A stretch of DNA of 64,000 nt from an uncultured Clostridia bacterium (GTDB lineage Bacteria; Bacillota; Clostridia; Christensenellales; CAG-917). The DNA is taken from NCBI GenBank assembly GCA_944349635.1, contig CALVNH010000002.1, forward strand, positions 1 to 64,000, in the 5' to 3' direction. Shown here in pieces: positions 34,745-42,122 of this stretch (its first letter is position 1; the number at the start of each line of letters is the position of its first letter). The notes beneath the pieces are model-generated. The model was not told the DNA's origin. It ran no database searches and saw only the letters and a list, made by a program, of their open reading frames with translations. A program made the position numbers and the translations under genes.

Positions 34745-35665
34745 ATGAAAACAATTTTTTTGGGTACACCCGATTTCTCAGCCGCCGTACTCGAAAAACT
34801 CGTCGCAAGGCACGACGTTGCCGCCGTTGTGACGGGATTGGACAAGCCCGTGGGCAGAGGATACGAACTGCGGCCTTCGCCACTCAAAGAGCGCGCGCTC
34901 GCGCTCGGCATTCCCGTTTTGCAATACGAGAAAGTTTCCCGCGACGGAATAGACGAAATTTCCGCCATCGGTGCGGACGTTGCGGTCACCGCCGCTTTCG
35001 GGCAGATTCTGTCCGAAAAGTTCATTTCGGTGTTTCCGTACGGTGTCCTCAACGTTCACGCTTCCCTTCTTCCGAAATATCGGGGAGCGTCGCCCATTCA
35101 GTGGGCTTTGCTCAACGGCGACGAATATACGGGTATAACGATTATGAAGACCGTAAAAGCCGTGGATGCGGGCGACATTCTTCTGCAACGCAGGCTGCGC
35201 ATCGGGGAAAAGGAGACGGCGGGAGAACTTTTCGACCGACTTGCCGTTCTCGGCGGCGAATGCATTTGCGACGCACTCGACCTCGTGGAGAGAGGGGAAG
35301 CCGTATTTACTCCGCAGAACGAAGCGGAAGCCACACGTTGCGGCATGATAAGCAAGGGGGACGGCGTGATTGATTTCAATTCTTCAGCGGCGGAAATAGA
35401 CTGCTTTGTGAGAGCAATGACGCCCTGGCCGTCCGCATTCTGCACGCTGAACGGGAAGCGAATCAAGGTTCTCGGAGTGCTTCCCGGAGAACTGCGGGGC
35501 GAAGCGGGTTCAGTGCTTGCGGCAGACGAATCACACGGGCTTACCGTAGGCTGCAATGGCGGTTCCGTGCGTCTTGCCGACATTCGTCCCGAGGGCAAAG
35601 GTAGAATGCGCGACGTCGATTTTCTGCGCGGAAACAAGGTCGAAAAAGGAGCAAAACTGCAATGA
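34745..35665 (+). CDS. fmt: Methionyl-tRNA formyltransferase
   Basis: 306 residues. The ATG at 34745 begins MKTIFLGTPDFSA, the typical family start, so in-frame starts inside def are rejected. It shows NVHASLLPKYRGASPIQWALLNG, which carries the catalytic Asn-His region of 10-formyl-THF transferases, and TGITIMK. It formylates initiator Met-tRNA. The C-terminal OB-like domain is complete. It overlaps rsmB by 4 bases. Confidence 0.96.
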   Translation: MKTIFLGTPDFSAAVLEKLVARHDVAAVVTGLDKPVGRGYELRPSPLKERALALGIPVLQYEKVSRDGIDEISAIGADVAVTAAFGQILSEKFISVFPYGVLNVHASLLPKYRGASPIQWALLNGDEYTGITIMKTVKAVDAGDILLQRRLRIGEKETAGELFDRLAVLGGECICDALDLVERGEAVFTPQNEAEATRCGMISKGDGVIDFNSSAAEIDCFVRAMTPWPSAFCTLNGKRIKVLGVLPGELRGEAGSVLAADESHGLTVGCNGGSVRLADIRPEGKGRMRDVDFLRGNKVEKGAKLQ

Positions 35666-36909
35666 GGCACCATTTCGCCGCGGCGTGCAGAATTCTGGAC
35701 GGGGTTTTCGCAGGCGGAGCCTACGTCGACCGCGCTTTCGACGGCGAAAACGCTTCGGATATGACGGCGAAACTGGTTTACGGCGTTCTGGAACAGAATG
35801 TCAGAATCGAATACATACTTTCTTCTTTTCTGGATAAAAAACCTCAAAGAACGGTTTACAACGTGCTTAAAGTCGGCGTTTACGCGCTACTTTATCTCGA
35901 CAACGTTCCCGATTTCGCGGTTGTCAGCGAATGCGTGGAATGTGTAAAAATTCTCGGCAAAGGTGCGCTTGCGGGACTCGTAAACGCCGTTCTGAAAAAG
36001 GTTGCGAAGAGAGAGTTTTCCCTGCCGAAGGAAGGAGAAGCAGATTATATTTCCGTCAAATATTCCTTGCCCGCATGGTTTGTCGACGCCGTGGAGAAAG
36101 AGTACGGCAAAAAGGCTGCGGAAGAAATTTTCGCCGCACCCGCGTGCGAAGAGGTTCACGCAAGAGTCAATGCGAGGCTTTCTTCTCCCGATGAGGTTAA
36201 AAGAATTTTCGACGCGCAGAAGGTGCCGTACAGACTATCGTCCGCAGGAGGTTTTCTCGTGCGCCCCACCAACATCGTCAAATCCCTGTTTGCGCAGGGC
36301 GTCATCACGTTTCAGTCGCCTTCTTCCGTGCTTGCCGTGCGCGCGCTCGCGCCTCGCGACGGAAGTGCCGTTCTGGACCTTTGTTCGGCTCCCGGAGGCA
36401 AAGCGGTGCTGATTGCGGAATCGTGCCCGTCGTCGGTAATAACGGCTTGCGACATTCATCCTCACAGACTGGCTCTCATTGAAAAATATGCGGCAAGAAT
36501 GCATGCAACCAACGTAAAACCCGTGCTTTCCGACGCTACGGTGTTCAATTTCGATTTTGCGGAAAAATTCGATTTTGTTCTCGTGGACGCTCCTTGCAGC
36601 TGTTTCGGAACCTACAAAAAACACCCCGACGTATTTTTGCAACACGGATTGCAGGAATCGGCAAGACTTGCCGCGACGCAGAAAAAAATTCTCACGAATG
36701 CCGCGAAATATCTGAAAAAAGGCGGTGTTCTCGTGTATTCAACCTGCACAATATTCAACCGCGAAAACGGTGCAAACGCGGATTTTGCACAGAGCAAACT
36801 CGGGCTCATTCCCGACAACCTTCCCGAATCGGCGGGAGAAGGCACACGCATTACGGTGTTCCCTCACGAGGAGTGGGACGGATTTTTCATTGCGAGGTTC
36901 GTAAAATGA
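35662..36909 (+). CDS. rsmB: 16S rRNA (cytosine-967-C5)-methyltransferase RsmB
   Basis: 415 residues. The N-terminal NusB-like helical domain (about residues 1-130) is followed by a Rossmann methyltransferase: LDLCSAPGGKA (motif I), VDAPCSCFGT with the PC motif Cys, and VYSTCTIF with the catalytic Cys. It methylates C967 of 16S rRNA with SAM. Overlaps of 4 bases on both sides (ATGA) show translational coupling with fmt and rlmN. Confidence 0.95.
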   Translation: MRHHFAAACRILDGVFAGGAYVDRAFDGENASDMTAKLVYGVLEQNVRIEYILSSFLDKKPQRTVYNVLKVGVYALLYLDNVPDFAVVSECVECVKILGKGALAGLVNAVLKKVAKREFSLPKEGEADYISVKYSLPAWFVDAVEKEYGKKAAEEIFAAPACEEVHARVNARLSSPDEVKRIFDAQKVPYRLSSAGGFLVRPTNIVKSLFAQGVITFQSPSSVLAVRALAPRDGSAVLDLCSAPGGKAVLIAESCPSSVITACDIHPHRLALIEKYAARMHATNVKPVLSDATVFNFDFAEKFDFVLVDAPCSCFGTYKKHPDVFLQHGLQESARLAATQKKILTNAAKYLKKGGVLVYSTCTIFNRENGANADFAQSKLGLIPDNLPESAGEGTRITVFPHEEWDGFFIARFVK

Positions 36910-38021
36910 GCAACGATGCCATCGAAAAAATGTCCTGTGAGGATAAAATCCCGTTGTTGGGGCTCTCCGCAGAAGAGATTTCCGCTCTTATTCCCGACGC
37001 GCCTTCGTATACTTCGAGACAAATCCGTTCGTTTTGCACGGACGGGAAGAGCATTGACGAAATGACGTCCGTATCAAAAAAAATGCGGGCTGAGCTCGCC
37101 GAAAGATTCGTTGCCAATCCCGTGGAAATATACCGCGTGTTCGCCTCTTCCGACGGCAGCAAAAAATATCTGTTCCGCCTGACCGACGGAAACCTTATCG
37201 AGGGCGTCTATATGCCTCACGACTACGGCAATACGGTGTGCGTATCCACGCAGATAGGGTGCCGCATGAACTGTGCCTTCTGTGCCTCGGGCTTGGACGG
37301 TCTCGTCCGCAATCTGACGTGGCAGGAGATTCTGGGTCAGGTGACTGCCGTCAATCGCAACGAAGGAGGAACGGCGGCAAAACGTGCCGTTACAAACATC
37401 GTTCTTATGGGGAGCGGCGAACCTTTCGACAACTACGACAACGTAATGCGCTTTTTGGACGAAGTGAACGCGAAAGACGGGCTGAACGTGTCGGAACGCA
37501 ACATTTCGCTTTCCACGTCGGGACTTGCTGATAAAATGAGAATGTTCGCCGACAGCGGCAAAAAAATCACGCTTTCCGTGAGTCTGCACGCGCCGTTCGA
37601 CGAAATGCGGAGCAAGCTTATGCCGGTAAACAGGAAATTCCGCATAGCCGACGTGGTTTCCGCGGCGAGATATTATTTCGAGAAGACGGGCAGGCGCGTG
37701 ATTTTCGAATATACCCTGATTGCGGGCGAAAACGACAGCGACGCCTGCGCCGAAAGGCTTGCGGAGCTTACGGCGGGATTTCCCGCGCACATAAATCTCA
37801 TTCGTCTGAACGAGGTGAAAGAGCGAGGCATGAAACGTCCCGACGCGAAAGCCGCCGAACGCTTTTTGGCAAAGCTCACGGATTACGGTGTTTCGGCTAC
37901 TTTGCGCAGAAGTTTCGGCGCCGACATAGAAGGTGCCTGCGGACAGTTGCGGCGCAGAGTGCTTTCCGAAAACAACGCCGCAGGCACGGCTGACTCAAAC
38001 GGGACGGGAGGTGAGCAATGA
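36906..38021 (+). CDS. rlmN: Dual-specificity 23S rRNA A2503 / tRNA A37 methyltransferase RlmN (radical SAM)
   Basis: 371 residues. The radical-SAM cluster motif is CRMNCAFC (C-x3-C-x2-C), the SAM-binding GSGEP follows, and the C-terminal GACGQL supplies the second catalytic cysteine that forms the methyl-bearing thioether. The ATG at 36906 is chosen because it overlaps the rsmB stop and begins the conserved N-terminal helical domain. In Bacilli the next genes are prpC and prkC; here rsgA follows with a 4-base overlap. Confidence 0.95.
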   Translation: MSNDAIEKMSCEDKIPLLGLSAEEISALIPDAPSYTSRQIRSFCTDGKSIDEMTSVSKKMRAELAERFVANPVEIYRVFASSDGSKKYLFRLTDGNLIEGVYMPHDYGNTVCVSTQIGCRMNCAFCASGLDGLVRNLTWQEILGQVTAVNRNEGGTAAKRAVTNIVLMGSGEPFDNYDNVMRFLDEVNAKDGLNVSERNISLSTSGLADKMRMFADSGKKITLSVSLHAPFDEMRSKLMPVNRKFRIADVVSAARYYFEKTGRRVIFEYTLIAGENDSDACAERLAELTAGFPAHINLIRLNEVKERGMKRPDAKAAERFLAKLTDYGVSATLRRSFGADIEGACGQLRRRVLSENNAAGTADSNGTGGEQ

Positions 38022-38881
38022 ACTCGCGAACTTTTGACGGACGCGTCGTCAAGGCCGTCGCTTCCAAATTTTTCGTCGACACCGCCGACGGCGTCAAAGT
38101 CTGTTTCGCGCGGAAAAAACTCAAAGCCGACGGAATAATTTTCGTGGGTGATTACGTTTGCGCGGAAAAGGACAGGGACGCCTATGTCATAGACAAGGTA
38201 TATCCGCGCAAAAACGCCCTGGTGCGTCCTTACGTTTCCAACGTCGACGTGTGTGTCATAGTGGTTGCTCCGGAGCCCGAACCCGATTTTCTTCTGGTAG
38301 ACAAAATCATCGTAAATTGCCTTGAACAGGGCATAAAACCGGTGATTGCCGCAAACAAATCCGATATTGCAACTCTCTCTTTGAGCGAGTATAATAATGT
38401 CTGCAAGGTGGTTTCCTGCAGTGCGGAAACAGGTGCTGGAATCGATTCCCTCGTCAGCGAACTGAAAGGAAATACCGCTTGTTTTTCGGGACAGTCCGCC
38501 GTGGGAAAAAGCTCTATAATCAACGCCGTCTTGGAAAACCCCGTGTTGCAGGTCGGCGCCTTGGCGGGGAAAATCAAAAGAGGACGCCATACAACGCGCA
38601 AAACGGAAATTATTTCTCTCGGAGAGGACACCTATCTCGTGGATACCTGCGGATTTTCCATGCTTGACACCGTGGACGTTCCGCCCGAAGAACTGCGCCT
38701 TTATTACGACGATTTCGAGGCATTCAGAAGGCAGTGCCGTTTCAACACCTGCACGCACACCGACGAGCCCGATTGCGCCGTGAAGAGCCGCGTCGGCAAG
38801 GAAATCGGCGAAGGTCGTTACAACAGATACAAGCTGATATACATGGAGCTTGATGAAAGGAGGAAAAACAAATATGATTAA
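38018..38881 (+). CDS. rsgA: Ribosome small-subunit GTPase RsgA (circularly permuted)
   Basis: 287 residues. The N-terminal OB fold (VVKAVASKFFVDTADG) is followed by permuted GTPase motifs in the order G4 (ANKSD), G1 (GQSAVGKSS), G3 (DTCGF). A C-terminal zinc site with CRFNTCTHTDEPDC follows. It matures the 30S subunit and releases late assembly factors. Overlap of 8 bases with rpe. Confidence 0.95.
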   Translation: MNSRTFDGRVVKAVASKFFVDTADGVKVCFARKKLKADGIIFVGDYVCAEKDRDAYVIDKVYPRKNALVRPYVSNVDVCVIVVAPEPEPDFLLVDKIIVNCLEQGIKPVIAANKSDIATLSLSEYNNVCKVVSCSAETGAGIDSLVSELKGNTACFSGQSAVGKSSIINAVLENPVLQVGALAGKIKRGRHTTRKTEIISLGEDTYLVDTCGFSMLDTVDVPPEELRLYYDDFEAFRRQCRFNTCTHTDEPDCAVKSRVGKEIGEGRYNRYKLIYMELDERRKNKYD

Positions 38882-39518
38882 AGTCGCACCGTCCATACTT
38901 TCGGCGGATTTCGGCAAAATGGCGGAGGCGGTCGGCAATGTCGAACGCTGGGGAGCAGACATCGTCCATTGTGACGTTATGGACGGGGTTTACGTGCCAA
39001 ACATCACCTTCGGAATGCCGATGATAAAGTCTCTTCGCAAATACACGGACATGCCTCTCGACGTTCACCTCATGATTACGCGTCCCGAAAAATACGTCGG
39101 GCAGTTCTGCGATGCGGGAGCGGATTGGGTGACTTTTCACCCCGAGGCCTCGGAAGACGTGCGCGGTGCGTTGAACGAAATCAAATCAAAGGGTGTGAAA
39201 TGCGGGCTTGTGGTCAACGCAGACCAACCGTTTGAAATTGTGGAGCCGTATCTCGATTCTATAGATATGTTGTTGATAATGACGGTTCAAGCGGGGTTCG
39301 GAGGACAGAGTTTCAAACACGATTGTCTCGAAAAAGTCCGTGCGGGTTACAAAGCCAAGATTGAAAACGGCTACGGTTACGAAATCGAAATCGACGGCGG
39401 AGTGTCTCCCGAAAACATCGAACTCTGCAAAGAAGCGGGTGCAACAATAGTCGTTGCGGGAAGTTCGGTTTTCAAGGCGCAGGACCCCGCGTCGGCGGTA
39501 AAAGCCATGCAAATCTGA
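38874..39518 (+). CDS. rpe: Ribulose-phosphate 3-epimerase
   Basis: 214 residues. The start at 38874 (MIKVAPSILSADFGKM) follows AAGGAGG. Visible motifs are VHCDVMDGVYVPNITFG with metal and substrate residues, DVHLMI, GFGGQSFK and the phosphate-binding IEIDGGV / VVAGSSVF strands of the TIM barrel. It interconverts ribulose-5-P and xylulose-5-P in the pentose phosphate pathway. It is the last gene of the long operon. Confidence 0.96.
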   Translation: MIKVAPSILSADFGKMAEAVGNVERWGADIVHCDVMDGVYVPNITFGMPMIKSLRKYTDMPLDVHLMITRPEKYVGQFCDAGADWVTFHPEASEDVRGALNEIKSKGVKCGLVVNADQPFEIVEPYLDSIDMLLIMTVQAGFGGQSFKHDCLEKVRAGYKAKIENGYGYEIEIDGGVSPENIELCKEAGATIVVAGSSVFKAQDPASAVKAMQI

Positions 39519-39580
39519 ACCCGACACTCACGATTCGTTTGTTCTGCGGCATTGCCGCAGCGCAATGAAAGAGTTGAAAA

Positions 39581-39605
39581 ACACCGTGTAGGCACGGTGT
39601 TTTTT
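39581..39605 (+). terminator. Intrinsic terminator after rpe
   Basis: Perfect 8-bp stem ACACCGTG / CACGGTGT with a TAGG loop followed by TTTTT. Preceded by a second GC hairpin (CTGCGGC / GCCGCAG, 39544-39560). Confidence 0.9.
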
Positions 39606-39673
39606 GTTTTTGGACGATAGTTCTCACAACGCGGATTTCGATTTCATATTATATACAAAATCGGGAGGGAAAC

Positions 39674-39781
39674 ATGAAAATAATCTGTATAAATCCGCCT
39701 AAATTTCTGAAACGTTTTTTCCGACTGTTCAAAAGAAACAACAAAAAGCCCGCCGAAACCGACGGGCGCGACGTTGATTGA
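39674..39781 (+). CDS. spoVM: SpoVM-like small amphipathic spore-coat anchoring peptide
   Basis: 35 residues, preceded by a strong GGGAGGG site 5 bases before ATG. The sequence opens MKIICINPPKFLKRFFRLFK. B. subtilis SpoVM is MKFYTIKLPKFLGGIVRA and so on, so the alignment without gaps matches Met1, Lys2, Ile6, Pro9, Lys10, Phe11, Leu12 and Arg17. Pro9 is the residue needed for curvature sensing. The position between rpe and rpmB/asp23/fakA is exactly where spoVM lies in B. subtilis. SpoVM recognises the convex forespore surface and recruits SpoIVA. This copy has a polar C-terminal extension of about nine residues beyond the usual 26. Conservation plus synteny make the call strong despite its length. 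Confidence 0.85.
   Translation: MKIICINPPKFLKRFFRLFKRNNKKPAETDGRDVD
39743..39767 (-). terminator. Intrinsic terminator of rpmB (inside the spoVM coding sequence)
   Basis: On the minus strand GCCCGTCG / CGCCGGGC-type stem (39767-39748, one mismatch) is followed by TTTTTGTTGTTTC. It lies downstream of rpmB and overlaps antisense to codons near the end of spoVM. Confidence 0.75.
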
Positions 39782-39791
39782 CGATATTACG

Positions 39792-39983
39792 TTACGCTCT
39801 GTCTAATTTATTGGTGCGCAGGCAACGAGTGCACACATAAACTTCCTTGACACCGCCCGTGGGGGTGTTGACTTTGACTTTCTGGACGTTGGGAGCCCAG
39901 CTGCGTCTGGTTTTTCTGTGCGAGTGGCTGACCTGGTTGCCGCTCATTCTGCCTTTTCCGCATACGCTGCAAACTCTGGACAT
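39792..39983 (-). CDS. rpmB: Ribosomal protein L28
   Basis: 63 residues, MSRVCSVCGKGRMSGNQVSHSH, with the two N-terminal CxxC cysteines and a second CTRC pair near the C-terminus (zinc-binding form of L28). The ATG at 39983 is chosen because an AGGAGG site lies 7 bases upstream; a longer reading from 40019 has no such site. It is the only minus-strand gene in this neighbourhood and converges on spoVM. Confidence 0.97.
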   Translation of the reverse strand: MSRVCSVCGKGRMSGNQVSHSHRKTRRSWAPNVQKVKVNTPTGGVKEVYVCTRCLRTNKLDRA

Positions 39984-40056
39984 TTTGCTACCTCCTGTAT
40001 AACGCGAATATATTAGCAAATTTTACCCTCGTTGGCAACCGATTGAAGACATTTAG

Positions 40057-40085
40057 TTGCAAAAATTTTTCCATTATAGTAAAAT
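40057..40085 (+). promoter_or_regulatory. Predicted promoter of asp23-fakA-recG
   Basis: TTGCAA (40057-40062), 17-base spacer, TAAAAT (40080-40085). The predicted start is about 14 bases before the asp23 ATG, in the divergent region with rpmB. Confidence 0.6.
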
Positions 40086-40104
40086 CTACAAAGAAAGGTG
40101 TTAT

Positions 40105-40455
40105 ATGTCACTTACCACGTCCAACAAGTACGGTAAAATATCCATTTCCGACGAGGCTGTCGCGGCGGTTGCAAGTCAGGTTGCTTCCGAGTGCTACGGC
40201 GTCGTCGATATGGTTTCACGCCGTTTCAGCGACAATATAGGCAACCTCTGGGGCAAGCAGAAGCTGGGCAGAGGTGTCAAAGTCGCTACCGTCGACAATC
40301 TCATTTACGTTGAGGTTTTCGTCGTGTTGAAAGTTGGCGTCAATATCGAAGCGGTCAAGAAGTCCATTGCCGATATGGTCAGATTCGCGTTGGAGAGCTT
40401 TACGGGTATGCGAGTCAAAAACGTTCACGTCAACGTCGTCGGCATAAGGGTCTGA
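40105..40455 (+). CDS. Asp23/Gls24 family envelope stress protein
   Basis: 116 residues beginning MSLTTSNKYGKISISDEAV, then GVVDMVSR and the C-terminal VKNVHVNVVGIRV typical of Asp23/DUF322 (YloU-like) proteins. The family is linked to cell-envelope homeostasis. It is the usual partner directly upstream of fakA/yloV, here with a 12-base gap. The ATG at 40105 follows AAAGGTG. Confidence 0.92.
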   Translation: MSLTTSNKYGKISISDEAVAAVASQVASECYGVVDMVSRRFSDNIGNLWGKQKLGRGVKVATVDNLIYVEVFVVLKVGVNIEAVKKSIADMVRFALESFTGMRVKNVHVNVVGIRV

Positions 40456-40467
40456 TGGGTATTTATA

Positions 40468-42117
40468 ATGGAGAAGATAGACGGAAATTTTTATAAACAA
40501 ATACTTGCCGGGGGAGTAAAAGCGCTGGAAATCAACCGACCCGTGATAGACGAACTCAACGTCTTTCCCGTGCCGGACGGCGACACGGGCACGAATATGT
40601 CCCTCACTCTCGCGTCGGCATTGCGCGAAGCCGCGCCGGTCTCCGACAACGACCTCGGGGAAATCGCAATAGCATTTTCCAAGGGTGCGCTCAAAGGCGC
40701 ACGCGGAAACAGCGGCGTCATCCTTTCGCAGATATTCAAAGGCTTTGCCGTCGAACTCGACGGGCAGGCAGAACTCGACAGAAAGATTTTTGCGGCGGCT
40801 CTGAAACGCGGCACGGAAATCGCATACAGCGCGGTTACCAAACCGAAAGAAGGCACGATTCTGACCGTCGTTCGCGTCATGGCCGAGAATGCCGCCATTC
40901 TCGCAAAGAAACGCAATCTTTCGTTCGAGGACTTTTTCAAAGGCGTGATTGACGCAGGCGAGACAATACTCCAAAAAACGCCCGAAATGTTGCCGGTTCT
41001 CGCAAAAGCGGGCGTTGTGGATGCAGGCGGACGCGGGCTCATCACCATACTTGAAGGTATGTACGCCGTGCTTACCGGCGGCGAAATTCCCGTCCTGGAC
41101 GCATCCCGTTCCGCTACGGAAGAAAGCGTACCCGTCGGCACCAAAGAGTTCGAATCCCTGGACAACGACTACGAAAACATCACTTTCCAGTATTGCACGG
41201 AATATTTCATCACTCATCTCAACAGTGTCGTAACGGAATCGGACGTGGACAAATACCGCGACTATCTGATGACGATAGGCGATTGCGTGCTGGTTATCGG
41301 CGACCTTGACCTTGTCAAGACGCACGTTCACACCAATCAACCCGACAAAGCTCTCAAAGCCGCGTTGAAACTGGGTGAACTTGACAACATCAAAATAGAG
41401 AATATGATGGAACAGCACCGCAAACTCGTCGGTGAGACCTCCGAATCGAAAAAAGCGGAGCTGAAACCTTACGCCATGGTGGCGGTCTGCGCCGGAGAAG
41501 GAATGGCTGCGATTTTCCGTGACCTTGCCGTCGACATCACCATCGAGGGCGGACAGACAATGAATCCCAGCGTTTACGACATACTCAATGCGGTGAATAA
41601 CGCGAAAGCGGAAAACGTGTTTATCCTGCCCAACAACTCGAATATCATACTTGCCGCAGAGCAAGCAAAGGAACTTGCCGACGTCAACGTGTTCGTGATT
41701 CCCACCCAGTGCATGCCGGAAGGAATCTCCGCGGCACTCGCGTTCTCCGGCGATGCCACTCCGGAAGAAAACATGGAAGCCATGTCGGGTGCGTTCTCTT
41801 CAATAAAAACCGCCGAAATCACCCACGCAGTACGTTCAACCAGAATGAACGGTTTTTCCGTAAAAGAGGGCGACATAATCGGCATCTCGAACAAGAACAT
41901 CATCGTAAAGAGCGCGTCCATACAGGAAGCCGCGTTGACTGTGGCAGGAAAACTTGCCGAAAACGCCGAAATGCTCACGCTTTATTACGGCGCGGACGTA
42001 GGAGAAGCCGACGCCGAAAGACTAATTGAAAAGATTTCCGCAAAATACCCCGATTTGGAAGTCGCGGCATATTCGGGCGGACAACCTCACTACTACTATA
42101 TAATGGCGGCCGAATAA
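40468..42117 (+). CDS. fakA: Fatty acid kinase catalytic subunit FakA-like (DAK2/YloV family)
   Basis: 549 residues. The N-terminal DhaL/DAK2 nucleotide-binding domain has VFPVPDGDTGTNMS with the Mg-binding aspartates, then ARGNSGVILSQ and DAGGRGL. A middle domain and a C-terminal DegV-like-partner domain (GGQTMNPS, FILPNNSN) follow. In Firmicutes FakA phosphorylates fatty acids bound to FakB (DegV family) proteins for phospholipid synthesis. Followed by recG after 5 bases. Confidence 0.9.
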   Translation: MEKIDGNFYKQILAGGVKALEINRPVIDELNVFPVPDGDTGTNMSLTLASALREAAPVSDNDLGEIAIAFSKGALKGARGNSGVILSQIFKGFAVELDGQAELDRKIFAAALKRGTEIAYSAVTKPKEGTILTVVRVMAENAAILAKKRNLSFEDFFKGVIDAGETILQKTPEMLPVLAKAGVVDAGGRGLITILEGMYAVLTGGEIPVLDASRSATEESVPVGTKEFESLDNDYENITFQYCTEYFITHLNSVVTESDVDKYRDYLMTIGDCVLVIGDLDLVKTHVHTNQPDKALKAALKLGELDNIKIENMMEQHRKLVGETSESKKAELKPYAMVAVCAGEGMAAIFRDLAVDITIEGGQTMNPSVYDILNAVNNAKAENVFILPNNSNIILAAEQAKELADVNVFVIPTQCMPEGISAALAFSGDATPEENMEAMSGAFSSIKTAEITHAVRSTRMNGFSVKEGDIIGISNKNIIVKSASIQEAALTVAGKLAENAEMLTLYYGADVGEADAERLIEKISAKYPDLEVAAYSGGQPHYYYIMAAE

Positions 42118-42122
42118 CGTCT

